Shown here piece after piece: positions 1 to 13,050 of a stretch of DNA of 64,000 bases. Both the position numbers and the translations under genes were made by a program. Position 1 is the stretch's first letter. Every line of letters begins with the position of its first letter. The stretch covers positions 622,638 through 686,637 of the forward strand of contig VZRN01004245.1 in NCBI GenBank assembly GCA_013397935.1, written 5' to 3'. Below the pieces are notes generated by a model. It had not been told where the DNA came from, ran no database searches, and saw only the letters and a list, made by a program, of their open reading frames with translations. This DNA is from Dasyornis broadbenti (lineage: Eukaryota > Chordata > Aves > Passeriformes > Dasyornithidae).

Positions 1-111
1 TTTTTTTAATTTGTTCTTGTCCGTGTAGATGCAGGCATAAATTAAGGGGAAGAAATTAGTGAGGATACCATGCTATGATCCTGAATATTATCACAGAGAG
101 GCTTGGCTTGA

Positions 112-262
112 AGGAGACCTTAAAGATCATCCCATTCCAGTGCCTCAGCACCCTCAGAGAAGGATTTTGTTCAAACATCCGATCTAAAGCTCTCCTCTTT
201 TAGTTTAACAACATTCCACTTGTCTTATCACTATCTCTCCATGCAAATGTGCATTGGAGGTA
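112..262 (-). mobile_element. Degraded CR1 LINE tail, minus orientation
   Basis: GAGACCTTAAAGATCATCCC, ATTCCAGTGCCTCAGCACCC, and then a segment like TTAGTTTAACAACATTCCAC-TTGTCTTATCACTATCTC follow the reverse-complement order of the avian CR1 3' end. The middle portion (the GGCAGGGACACC segment) is deleted. Confidence 0.65.
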
Positions 263-745
263 ATCCAAACAATCTTAACCCTGCTCAAATTTTGCTGGTC
301 AAAGAACATGCAAAAACACTTAACTAATTGCTGATATTTCAGTTCAATGCTCTTTAAGCTGAAATGGAACCAGCGTGGCTGTGACATGAAGGTTTCCTGC
401 CATTTAAACTTAGTATGCCTCAGAGAGAAATACGCTGTCTTGCCTTTTTTCCTTTTTTTTTCTTTTTTTTTAACTCTTTACTTAATAGTTTTGACCTTTC
501 AGCCAATTGTCCTTATCCATCATTACAGTGCATGATCTATCATTTCTTGCCTTGTCATCTATAAAAGCAGCAGGGAAATGTTTTATGTTACATTGCTTCT
601 CTTGAGGGTTTTAATTTTTTCTCATCATGGTATCTTCCTGTTTCTTGCAAAGAAGGGGAGAAAAAAAAGAAGGAAAAGCAGTTTCTCAAGTTTCTCTGGT
701 TTAATCAACTTCATGGATTTCATGGGTGTAAGTGGATGGAACTCT
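263..745. other. Intergenic, no gene seen
   Basis: AT-rich unique sequence with a pyrimidine-rich run at about 442-472 and an A/G-rich run at 656-680. Neither strand shows a recognisable protein or RNA gene. Confidence 0.6.
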
Positions 746-932
746 GCTGGGTGAGACACAGGTTGCCCAGAGAAGCTGTGGATGTCCCATCCCTGGAAAT
801 GTCCAAGGCCAGGTTGGACAGGGCTCTCAGCAATCTGGGATAGTGGGAGGTGTCCCTGCCTGTGGCAGGGGAGTTGGAACTGGGTGATCTTTAAAGTCCC
901 TTCCAAACCGAACCATTCCGTGATTCTAAAAC
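746..932 (+). mobile_element. CR1 LINE 3' tail, + orientation
   Basis: It contains CAGGTTGCCCAGAGAAGCTG, the GTGGATGTCCCATCCCTGG segment, GTCCAAGGCCAGGTTGGACA, a GGCAGGGGAGTTGGAAC block, and the end CCTTCCAAACCGAACCATTC-CGTGATTCTA. This is a well-preserved avian CR1 terminus, 5'-truncated as usual. Confidence 0.92.
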
Positions 933-3900
933 TCACGGGAAGCTTATTATTTTAATTTTGGTGTTTAACAATGGTCAGTACTTTAAAATGCACCAAACAA
1001 GGCATTTCTGTCTGTCTCTAACTTCCTTCTGAATTTCTGAGCGATGAGCAGGGGCAGGAGAATCCAGTGACATCAAATACCTGTGCCAAGGTACAAACGT
1101 GTACACTTCGGCATGAACACGGTCTGTCTGAGGATGCTCCTTCACTTAGGACGGGGTTTTGGGTTACTGGAGATTCATTGCAAAGAAAAATTTGTGCAAA
1201 GGTAAAATTTTCAGGGCCACCCCTGTTGCAGGAGCCTAAGTGGCATTTACAAACTAAGAGCTTCACTTAACAGGGCTTATCTGAAGCAGGAAGCCAGAGA
1301 GGCGCGAGGGTCACGAGCTACCAGGAAAGCTGTGACACCGTGCCGCTCTGCAAACATCTCCCATCGAGGCCTGGAGACAGCCTGGGAACTCGGAAAGGTC
1401 TCTGTGGTTTCGGAGCAGCAACAAGCAATCGTGGCTAATGCTTCTGCCTCCAAAAGCGGCGTGCAGGCTGCTCCCAGAGGAGCTCCGCGCCGCGCTCCAG
1501 GCAGCGGCACAGAAAAGGCTGCTGGCTCAGCCACGCTTTTCCTGGAGCACAGACTGTAATGAGGGTTAAGTGACTCAGGATCTGAAGGACTTCTGCAAAC
1601 CACGCTTTTTGCCTGCCCTGTCCTCATTTTCCTAATTATCAACCAGAGATAACAGCACTTCTCGTCTTCCCGTGGGGTATTAGGGAGATGAGTGCACGAA
1701 AGATTGAGAGAGGGTAGCTGCTGCATGGTGACCCAGGAACGGGGGCACCGAAAGTGCCTTCGGGTAAACAGCTTCAGCACAAACATCCTCTTGCATCCCT
1801 AAACTCCAAAATGTCAAGTGCACCTTTAAAAACTTCACAAGTGCTTTGCATGATGGGTTTTTTTCCCAGGGTGGGGAGTTCTTTTGTGTCATTATTTCAG
1901 GGAGGCAGAGTAGCCACGCAGATGATTTGGAGAGAATTGGAAAACTTGGGGGAAATACAGACCAGACAGAGTAAACAGGAAGGAGACCAAGCACGTGACA
2001 AACTTCAGGCACGTATTATTTGTGCAATTATTTGGCATTCCTTCTTAGCCGAAAGAAGTTGGTCTCCCCTGCGCCCATGAGCACCAAGGACATCATTTAT
2101 TATCTGAACCTTTAAAGCATCTTGGTTTTATTTGGGATAACTGGAGTTGTTCTGGCAACAGTTCTTCTGTGATCCTAACACCGAGCATGAAAAGGATAAT
2201 ATAAAGAAGGGTGAAGATACAAACACGCTGCCAAGGTTTGGGGCTTGTAAGGCAGGTTTTGCACAGCTCTAGCTGTAATTCTTTAAAATATACATTTGTC
2301 CCTTTGATGTTGTATTGAACCAGAAGTCAGATGTAATACTCCCAACCTGGGTGCTGTTCACTGCTGAAGCCAATGAGCAGCAGAGAAACAGGGGAGCGTG
2401 CTTTGAAGTGCTTGGTTTTACACGGAAAAATAAACACTGCAGTGAGAATGCGCCACATGCAAGAGGCTGCGGATGAGATGCACTTTAGAGTCAAGATAAG
2501 GACAGGATCCAGCAAGTTCTGAGCCTTCTTGTGGGGATATTGACACCCTCAGCCAGTGCAACGATAAGAAAGGAGCAAAACTCGAAGTTGAGGCCCCAGT
2601 CGAAACTTTCATGGGCGCTGGATGTGTGTTTGCAGTCCTGGTCTGGTTTTGATCTCTAATACCTTGCTCATCAGGGGCTTTTCAGCAGCACGGTTCAAAG
2701 GGCTCTGTGCAAACAGAGGAGAGAGCTGTGTAATGGACTGGATTGTGCAGAACAGGATCCAAGGCAGAAGCAACATCCCAGCGAGGTTGTCTGGGCATGG
2801 TCCCACGGCTCTGCAGTGGCACAGGCAGCTCTGCACCCCTCTTTTTCTACCCAGGAGGGCAGAATATTGCCATTGTCTCTGAGTGGGATTAGCTCTCTTG
2901 AACAGGTTATACAGTTCATATGATTTATATCGGAGTCTGAAGTTTATATCTACTTACAGGAAAGAATTATTGTAATGAATGCACAATGCCCATTGTCCAG
3001 CCATCAAAAAGTCAAACCCGTGGTTTTATTTTCTTAATGTTGGATTACTCCTCCTTCAAGAAGGGCGTCTCTAGAAGATGCTTTCTCACTCCCTCTCCCT
3101 CCACAAGCCACAAGCAGTTTGACTCCATAGTGTTTGGCAGCTGGACAAAGTCTTGCGAACACGTGCCTGGTTTCTTACAAATCCACATGTGTGACACCAG
3201 GAATGGTACATGAGTGTTGGGATTTAATTTTAGTATAAGGCCATTGATACGGTGCAGAGATGAGCCTGAGTGGAAAAAGGAAAATAATCTGGTCATGCAA
3301 ATGAGCAGAAAAATAAATAAAAAAATCAGTGACAGAAAGATTTGAATGGTGCATCTGAATTATGCTTTCTTGGCACTGGGGAAGGAGTTGAAAATAATTC
3401 CCTTCCCTCATTAGCAGTAGCTCAATTCACTGTTATGAGGAGGAAATCTTTAACTCCTTAGAGGTACAAACTGTTCTGTTTGGTTTCATTCTGAGTTTTC
3501 CCTCTCACTGGGTTAGAACTTCGACCACCCAAGCAACTTTCACAAGCAGCTTGTCCAGCTGTTTGATACAATTACAGAATTTCCGGCCTTTGCTCACTCC
3601 TGTTTTCATCGGAAACACCTCTTCCTGCTCACTCAGTGAGTGAATAGTCATCAAAGAGTTAATTTACGTTTTAGCACGAATGAAAGAATGGAAACTTCTA
3701 AGAATGGGAGACAATAATGATTTTTCTTTCTCTGATCGGTTACTACCCGTGCTTGGAAAGCAAGATGCACACCCCTAGTTAGGAAGGATTGGTTCTTTCA
3801 TTCCTTGTTAGGTTGTTTTGTTTTCGTGCACCAGCAAAATGCTGCAATGCTTGGTTTGCAAAACCTTGTGGAGAAATGTGTTTCTGGATTCTGTACAGTT

Positions 3901-6900
3901 CAGGCACTTCTTTTGAGGAAGGAACAATAATAATAATAAAGGCAAGCGACATGTCTTGAGTTTGAAAGGGTTTCTTGTGGGACTAATTTACAATTCTATT
4001 TCTTAATCTGTTTAAGTAATACACACAGACGGTGGGGAAAAGATACAAAATAATGCCTAAACCAGCAAGGGGGGCTCTTTTAAAAGAAAAGCCAAGCCTA
4101 ACATTTTTATCTAATCGATACTGAAGCTACGAGTCAGCTAAGCCTTACGTCCCTCACCAAATGACTGAGCATAAGTGTATTTTCAGATGGCTCTTTAATG
4201 TTAAGTGACAAGGAAAGGCAGCCACTTAAAAGTCTTTGACATTCATAAGCATCCAAAAGACTTTCTGTCATCTTCTATTTATTCATCCACCAGAGTAGAA
4301 AAAGCTGTATGGTTTTGTTTTTCCCCCTTTCTTTTCAGGGCAGCAGTCAATGCATCTGTGTCAAACCTTGGCTCTTCTCATCTGTGCTTCATGGTGTCCC
4401 CGTCCCTGGCTCCTCTTTCTCTTTACTGTGGCTGAGCAGCTTTTGAGTGCCCATTAGCAGCGAGGAGTGCTGCATCTGCAATTTCTGACTCCAGTCTGGA
4501 AGGATTAAAGCGACACCGAGTCTCCTTCTGCCCCTGCCGAAGTCGGTAGCAGCAGCAGAATTGGTCTGAGTGCTAATTGAAAATTGTCTGGAGGAAAAAA
4601 AACCACCTAACTAATTTTAAGTGCCTTCCCTTTAGGGGTATTTTGGGTGCTTTTCTCACGAAACACGGAAAGCTTTTAGTTCAGAAAATATTAGCAGTGT
4701 TCTTTGACACCTTGTATTTTAGCTGGTGTGCACCCACTTTCTCTCTTCAGCTTTGCATGTAGAATGTGTTCACTCTCTAGGAGTACAGGAAGGCTTCTTT
4801 TTAAATAAAGGAAAAGGTCTTCTTTCTTGAAAATGTTTCATGTAATCAGTTCTGATGTTTAATTAAGTTTGTCCAAGAGTATTTAAGCCATTAAATTCCT
4901 AAGATAATTGCATTGGGAAAATTGGAAGATTCTGCCACAAGGAGATAAATACATATTTTGAAAAGTGGAGTTCGAAAAAAAATGCTTTCAGGGAAAACCA
5001 CAGAAAACTTTCTGGGGTGTCCTAAGCGGCGTAACAGGCACACTAAACAAAAAAAACTCCTTTGTGCCAAACAGAAGTGCTTCTGTGACCCTGTTTAACC
5101 CGACCTTCTGAAAAACTTGAGCTTTTAATTCGCATTTGTCTGTCTGACCCTGCTAACAACTGAATACATGGTCTAATTTTAACCATGTTGCAGAGGAACA
5201 GTTTTATGAGCACTTTTTGTCCTAGAAGTTTCAAGAAAGCGGACAGAGTCCCACGAAAAGACTGCTGTGGGGACCTGAGGTTTGTTGGTCCCTAGAGAAT
5301 TAACGCCTGAAAGTGCTGGAGGAATGAATCAACCACAAGAAAGAGGCTAAATTTCGCTTTGTGCCTTACTGGAGGAAAGAACCCAAACACAGCACACAGA
5401 ACCACACAAAATAGGGCTTTGCAAGGTCTGCCCTGTGCTGGGGTATTTGAGGATTTGGGGAATTTATGAAAAGCATAAATACACCAGCAGTTTGCTAGGT
5501 GGCACTAGAGAAAGCAAGGCCAAATGTCATGTGTTCCCTAGCGTGGGATTTTTCTCTTTTCAGTCAGAAGAAGAGAAAATTGAAGTTCAGTGGGATCCTT
5601 TAGTCTGTGTCTGTAGAAAACTGTGTTGGTGTCCCGCTTCTCCTGGTGTTTGCTGCAATAACAGAAATCTCCCCTTTTTCTCCGGAAGAGAAGGAAGACA
5701 CAGTCAGAGCTGTTGAATCACAGGCTGGCACAAGCAGGCAAATACAGGCGATGCTGCTCAGGGTGCAGGGATATTCAGATAATCTGGGTGCATCTCCTGT
5801 CACAACAACAGTTTCAGGGCCTTGGGAATCGCTGTGCAGAAATGCCTCTGAGTGCCTTTCCCGTGAGATGGACAGGAGCTGATGCTTTGAGAGAAGGAAG
5901 AGGAAAAACCAACAGATGGTCTTTCAAAAAAAAAAGAAGGAAAAAGAAGTGGGAAAAATTCCTAAGTTTAATGATAACTCAGATTAATGTTTCAGCTGTG
6001 AGGTTGATACTACAACCTACCACCAGCCAGAGTCCCACTTTTTCACCAACGTCTGCATCCCAGTGTTTACTGTGTGTGATTTGTAGCACACAAAGCGTCT
6101 TTTAAAAACATGCAGCAGCTTAGTTAAGAGCCCACACAACAAAATCGTGTGAGCAGAGAGTCTATCTGGCAAACACTGAGCTTGCTTGCAGCTACATCCT
6201 GCCCTGTATATTTAATTTCAGCCTCAGTTTAAACACACTGCTTTGGACCTGGGGAAAACAGGAGCTTCACAATGGAAGTGCTACTGACGACACCGCTGCA
6301 AGTTGCAAATGATGACATTTTAGTACTTAGCTGGCATTCAGGAGCTTTCAGTCTTGGGTTGAAGAGATCTGATTGAAAATCAGACCCAGGCATATATGGA
6401 GTATTCCAGGTTCCCCAGTTGCCTTGAAGTTAAGTGGAGTGGGCACTTGATTATTATGAAGGCTAGAACTGGATTGAAGAATCATACTTCAAGGTGTAAT
6501 AGAGCTCAGAAAGTGTCAGACCTTGGAAGTACCTAGCCCTTGATTGTAGCAGCTGGAAGTGATTTAACAAGTACTTGAGGTGACAGAATCAAATGCTTTA
6601 TGTGATGAATGGGCTGTTTCAATATAGCAAATGATTTTGCTCTTTAGAAATCAGAATTAAACAGTTTGTTTTTTGTGAGGCGTGAGATCATGGAGCAGTG
6701 AAGTGCACATGTGCACGTGCGCAGAGATGTAGAATTTCATGTTAATCTTGTCTTTATCACAATGTGTTCATTTATTTCAGAATTTACTGCCCTGCACTGG
6801 CCCTTCTGCGGGAGGGGAGGAGTCAGGCTGTATTTTATGCACGAGGGTGTCAAAGAAGCTGAAACAGCACGACCAAAGTGGAACCAGTTCTTCACCTCAG

Positions 6901-9530
6901 TGACGTATAAGGTGAAACATATGTTTGCTAAATAATGTCATCGGTCAAACTCAAGAGGCAAATAATTTCAGATTCCTGTCACATTTGTCATATTTGGCAA
7001 TTGGGCAGTCAGAGGATGCACAGCTGGATGCAGAGTTGGGAGATTTCTCAGATTCATGCAGTGGTGGTTTTGTCTGAGTTTGGGCCTGTCTTAGATCCAG
7101 TCACATGGCCTGGTTAACACTGTTGCACTCATTATTCGGGCATCCCGTCTTGAAGTTCCACTCCACTTGACACCCTCACAACGGGGCAGAGTTTATTTAT
7201 TTTTTAATTTTTTTTTTTCCCCTGTCGCTGTGGCCAAGGCTTCAGACCTTGTCTTGCTGATTACTAAAAAAGAAATTCCTCCACAGCCAAGCCACCCTTA
7301 AAAATTAAGTCAAACCTGAACCTGATCCTACAGCTCTCCAGTGAGCAGAACAGTTAATTATGTTCCGTTCTCTTGCCTTTTGTATAGAAGAGGAAAAGTG
7401 CAGAGATGAAATGTACTGTAAATTTTTTTCATCTTTATACTAATCAGAATTACTTGGGCTGCTCCTGAAGTTCAATTCTGAATGTGCTGAGCAACGGACA
7501 CACCCAGTCTGAAGTTACAAACACGAGAGAAGTTTTATTTTTAGGATCAATGTTTTAACACAACTCCAGGAACGCCTTTGGATGCCAAGGTTTCACCACT
7601 TTGTGTAGCAATGGAGCCACAGGCGCATGATTTGTTTACCAGCCCTCGTGATTTGTGATCTAATTTGGGATCTAAGAGGGCTGCAAAATTACTGTGATTG
7701 TTTTAGCAAAAACCAGTTGGAAGTAAAGGGTCTTGAGGTCTCCTTTTGCTTCTCCTCACTAATGAGAGGGACCCTGACCTCTGAGCAGACTCTGAGCTCC
7801 AGAATTTGGATGGATGCAGCCTGGGCTCACAAAGGCTCGATGTTCTTCTCACTTGCACCTCTTGTGCTGTGTCTTGCCTGCTGACCTGAGCATCACTACA
7901 CAGAGACGGCAAACCTTTGCAGATCCAAGCTTTTCAGGAATGTCTGGCTATCCCTCAAACCAAGCGCGTGGAGACACGACACTCTTCTTTAAATCATGCA
8001 ACACCTCTTGATCCCTGCTGTGCCACACTCAGAACCCTCCAATGCTTTCTCCTCTGTGCACAGAGGGGACGAGTCTGGCACACCAGAGTTTCCTCTTTCT
8101 CCAAAAGGTGATACCACTTCTTCTCTTTTTTGTTATTTGGCTTCACATCCCCGACATGCCTGCAGAAACACCGTGCATTCACGAGCAGAAAGCCAATCCG
8201 GCTCCCCAAAGGGAAGATTCAAACACACCGGAGTATTCCTAAGCCACGAGACAGCACAGAATAACCATGGATTGAAGGAATTTCACCAGATTCCAGCCCC
8301 AGCTTAGGAGGGAGTGAACTGCAGCACGAGGACAAAGCCAGATTCAGGTACACAACAAGGCCGGGCCACACTGATGTGAGGAAGCTGCTCAGTTTTAGCT
8401 AATGACACGTTGTTAGTGGTGGCACCACCTCCCAGTATCTGAAAAACATATGTCATTACGCTTCCCCCAGAACTGAAAAAACAGATTCGAAAAGAACATT
8501 TTTTTTTTCTTCAGGGATATTTGCATAATTACACAGAGTGTGAGTGTTAATGAAGAGCTAGTAATAAAACTGGAGGAATTAGCATGACTGAGTGACTTAA
8601 TGCAATCCTGTTGCTCATACAGTTAGGGGTGGCTTGCATTTTGCCAGACTTTTTTTTTTTTTTTTTTCCCCCTAAGCTATCTCTTGCAATTGCCCATTTG
8701 GTTTTGAATTTTCATTAATTACGTCTTTATTTCATGAACATGAAATTTCATTGACTGAAGTGTTTACATCAGTAGAGCACCTATTCTAAAACACGTGCAC
8801 CTGACAAAATTCTTAATGAACACCTCGCCACCATCCCCAACACCTTTTGGAGTAATTCCAGTGAAGGATTAGTTCTTTTTAAAATATTTAGTGTACTTTT
8901 TCGGTATGCTTTTAACTTGCAGGCTAAATGCATGGATTTTTTTCTTTCAATGATAGAAATCTCCAAGTGCGTAGTGGCGGGAACAGAAAAACAGCTGTAG
9001 AAGCAGAATATTCCTTCCATAACATCATAATCCCTGTTAAAAAAAAAAATAAAAATAAAAAAATTACCTCTTGCATCTCCTTGTTTCCTTGTCTTGTTTG
9101 TGCAGTTGAGTTGGTCACCTCACCTCTGAGACATTTGGGCACTCTCAAAAATCTTACCCTTAAGCTAACAGCTGCCACTGAGACAGGGAAAAATGATGTT
9201 ATTATATGTTTGAAATGTCTGCTGTCATCATCACTTTTTTGGTCAGGGAATTGTTAAACATTTCAGTCTCGAGTTTGCATAAAGGACATATTTGCTCAGA
9301 AACTTTGCACGTGTTATTGCAGTCAGAAATGGGAGGTTTGGATAAATCATCTCACTCTACATTTTTTGAGATTCCTCGTGTTGTCCCACTTATAGGACTG
9401 TAATACTGAGATCCTCAGTCCCTGAAGCAAAATGCCCAGTATTCCAGCGCAAAGAAAAATGCTGAAATTCAACAGTGAAAGCACTCTGTCCCTCTTCCAG
9501 TTCTGCATCCAAAGGTGGAACAGGCAGGGA
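933..9530. other. Intergenic, no gene recognised
   Basis: Unique sequence with short simple tracts: AAT triplets at about 3927-3940, poly-T at 7209-7219 and 8650-8667, and A/T tracts at 9040-9062. A local GC-rich patch at about 1300-1560 carries overlapping frames on both strands, up to 169 codons, but no recognisable domain. No splice-flanked exon or known repeat family could be supported. Confidence 0.5.
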
Positions 9531-10350
9531 GATACAGATGGGCTTTGGCTTTAATTAAATTGTCTGTGCTAGTTTAACACTGAATATACACATAAAATAC
9601 CTGATATTGTGTGCTACAAAGTAATTATATACAAATATATACTTAATTGTTTAGTAGAACAAAAGATGGAGATTTTGGCAAACAATTTGACCCAATATAA
9701 GATTTCAATGTAAGATAAGCTTATAGCTCATGTTGATCTGAAGTGAAACCCATCAGAGGTGTACAGGAAGAAAACTGGAATTGCATTTGGGAGTTGAACA
9801 GCCAGAAATAGGTATATTATAGTATATCCAGCCTGTGAGATTAATGCTGTCAGAAAGTCACATGCAGGGATGAAGTGAGTTTGAAGTCAAGTTGAAATAA
9901 AGCTGGCAGGTCATTTCTTTTTCCAGCAGCAAAAATAAATAAAGCATTTTGCATGGTTAATGTACTGTAAAATAGCCAAGTCCATACTGAACACCAGGAA
10001 CTAGGAGATCCCCTTCTACCCAGTCAAGTGTGTTTAAAACGCACATAAAAACTCATGAGGTTTTATTTGTAGAAGCAGATGAGCCAAGTTGGTTTAGGAA
10101 TACCCTGGTCTCTAAGAAAATAGGGGAAGGGCATCCCAGTTCAAAGCAGGGCACCTTCCCTTAGAGCTCTGCTAATCAACAGTGCAGGCAGAATTCTGCC
10201 CCAAGGAAGACCCAGAGCTCTCTACATTAAACCTCAGGACTTTTCCAGAATTTTCTTCTGGGCTTTTGAGACAAACTTTGTGTCTTTGTTCACGAGTCTT
10301 AAATATACGACAACAAATTAACAAAATATTGCAATTCTTGAGGATGCTTG
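9531..10350. other. AT-rich intergenic block, possible regulatory element
   Basis: Rich in TAAT/ATTA cores (for example near 9550-9560 and 9620-9655) with no repeat signature or frame. Such composition is common in conserved non-coding elements around developmental genes, but conservation cannot be seen from one genome. Confidence 0.2.
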
Positions 10351-10351
10351 C

Positions 10352-10393
10352 GTCAAATATGGAAAGAAGAGATTTTTTCTTTCCATATTTGAC
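10352..10393. repeat. Perfect 17-bp inverted repeat with 8-nt loop
   Basis: Arm GTCAAATATGGAAAGAA (10352-10368) is exactly complementary to TTCTTTCCATATTTGAC (10377-10393), with loop GAGATTTT between. No mismatch occurs in the arms, unlike the worn surrounding DNA. It is too short for a typical microRNA precursor and has no neighbouring element. Confidence 0.95.
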
Positions 10394-13050
10394 AGAACAG
10401 AGAGAGGAGAGAGAGAAATGGAGTTTCAGTTTAGGAATTTATCCAGGGAGCATATGTCTGTGTTAGCATCTCCGATGTTTACCATTTCTCTATTCTCCCT
10501 CTAAATCTGTGGTCCTCTTGACTTTATAACTTATTTCTACAAAATAATTTTTGATAGTTAACACTTAGATTTATCCACCTGAGACCAGGTCAGCTTGCAA
10601 AGCACCGTTGATATAACTGGGAAAAAAACTACGAAAACAACAAAAAAGAGGTGTCTTGGTAAGGGACTATGAGAGGACATAATTAGCAACAGTTGAAAAT
10701 GCTCAGTTTTAGAGGATGGAACAGGCCCTGAGCACTGAGCAGGTTTGGCAGGGAGGTTCACATATGGATTTTGTCACAGCTTCATGAAATTCAGGCTGAG
10801 ATTCATGTCACACCTTCACGAAATGCAGAGCTTCGGCCCAAGAGCGTTTCAGTCTCTTAACCTTTGAATCCAGTCTTTCCAGCTGTCTCCCGCAGGCCAA
10901 GCTGTGGCCTCTCTGCTGATGGCTGGTGACGACGCTGCAGAGCAGGCAGCTCTCTCCTGCAGGCTGGTGCACCCAGTGTGGGAGCAGCGCAGAGGGAAAC
11001 GGTTCTCCGGAGCCTGGTGGCCCCAGGGACGTTGAGAGAGATGAGCTAAGAGCAGCTGTGGTTATCTGGGCACAAACGGTGAGCCCTTTTCTCTCGCACT
11101 CGCAGCCTTGATCTTGCTCACCAGCCTGCAAAGGAAGCACACTCAGCTCCTGCAGTGCTCCCCTCTCCTGTTGCGTTTCCTGGTATTTGCCTCAAAGTAG
11201 TTTCCTCTTGCTGATTTGAGAATTACCTGTCTCTCTTTGACATATCCAGGGACAGCCCTGTTTTATCACACCCTGGCTCCTGCTTTTCCATCTGAGAATT
11301 GGGCAGCCGTCATCTTTGGTTCTCCCCCTCCAACAAAGCCAACATTGATCTTGCAGATCATGCACGCTGCACTTCCAGACGAGATAGATAATGACTGGAA
11401 CTGCAGCAAATGGGACTATGTGACATCACACTTTTGTGAGCAGACAAATCTGTAATCTTATTTAGCTTGACAGGTATAAAGGGCATTTCAAAAACTGATT
11501 ATATCTGCCGTGATTTTAAGAAGGTCTGGGATATGACTGGAAAATCTTCACCCAAGCAATTCCCCAGGGAACAAACTCTTCAAAAGGATAATGCAATGCT
11601 ACTTATTCGGGGCATTAAAACATACAGTAACCTTTTTTCCCACCTTGTGGAAAATGCATTTTATTACCCCTGTGAAGATCCCAAGGGAGAGAGTGAGGTG
11701 CTGGATCTGAATCCCCACCAAGTCTGGCGAGTTGGGTCTGCAATCAAGCTCTGCACATTCACATGAAAGAAAAAGCTGAACAAGAACATCTGAACTGTTT
11801 AATGAAAACGTGGATCTGTGCTGATTTGGCAGATCCATTTCTTATTGTGAAAGCCCCATCACCAGCTGGGGATAAGACTCGTAAGCATTTTCTGAAGTTT
11901 CCGTTTATAGTTCTGTTCAAACCATCTGTGACAGATTTGTGGTGCAGCATCGGCCAAGACCAAGATGTGCAATAGAACCTTCTTGTTCTGCCACCTTTAG
12001 GATTGGGATGCACAGGCCTCTCTCAGGTGGATCCTTGTAGGGGAAGGCTTTTGGCAGCACTTGTACTGCCATGACTGCCCAGCTGCACCAGGAGAAAGGC
12101 TGATGGAAGGAAACGCCGAAACCCGCACTTATTCCCCTGAAACTCGGACGCCTCTGCAGAACCCAGGGTCAGCAGCTGTGGGGCAGGGATTCACGAAGCC
12201 AGTTCTGCACTCAGATGTCCAAACAGCCTCTGCACGTGTGAACATCACATTTATCTTTTCTCTTTCAAAGCCTAGCTGGCATAGGTGCCCATCACTGACA
12301 CAGGGGCCCTTGTCCCACAAAGTGCCCTGATTCACCAGCCTTGGCCACCTGTGCTCCTCTCTCTGGAGCTGGGCCGTTGGGAAGGAGACCAAAGTAAGGG
12401 CAGGCAACGATCCCAGCAGAAGGAATGATCCTCGACTTTTCTTCACCTAAAGTGCAGGTTGAAATCAGGCCTGGTTCCACAGCAGCTCGGGGTTTGTCCC
12501 ACAGGGCTCCTCCATCTATTTCTCCTCTCGGTTCCACAGCAGGGAGGTTCCTCAGGTGGGTCAGGCCCATTTCTTTAAACCCATTTCAGGGCAAAGCAGC
12601 GTCACTGAGCAGCCACCCCTCACGTGAGCAGCCTGGAAGCGCAGCAAGAGCAGAGGGAGCGTCACCTCTCTGCTGCAAAAGAGCAGCCCCGAGCCCTGAC
12701 GCAAGATGTCTCCAACAGAAGGGCGAGATTCGGCTGCTGACAGCCACAGCCTTGACAAGCGAGCTCCTCAGTCTGCCTGTGTGTATGACAGGGACTGCAA
12801 GGTCAGCTCTCCAAGAGATGGGCACGTATTTCACCAGCCCGGTGTTTATTGGTGCATGTTAGAATTGCTCTCAGCTGAGGAGAGGGTGTAAAAAAACCAA
12901 AAACAACCCAAAAGACAAAAACCCACCAAAAAACCCGAACACAAAACAGCGTGAAGGTTATGTATCCTTAAGAAACCTCTACTTCGAAAAAAAATATTAC
13001 TGAAAGCTATTGTCTGCAACTTCACTCTTCTCATTATTTTGTAAGCTCAG
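10394..13050. other. Intergenic, no gene recognised
   Basis: Mixed composition, with moderately GC-rich stretches near 10850-11120 and 12080-12830 that carry several chance frames of about 80-145 codons on both strands. None shows a known domain. An A-rich tract broken by C pairs lies at 12891-12945. Confidence 0.5.

Noticed and set aside
1277..1786. A 169-codon minus frame in a GC-rich patch
   Set aside because: No recognisable domain, opposed by another open frame on the + strand, and no splice or promoter context.
10352..10393. A microRNA precursor
   Set aside because: The whole hairpin is about 42 nt, shorter than usual precursors, and there is no flanking lower stem.
11467..11766. A 99-codon + frame resembling a small protein
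   Set aside because: No family recognised and no supporting exon structure; kept as chance.
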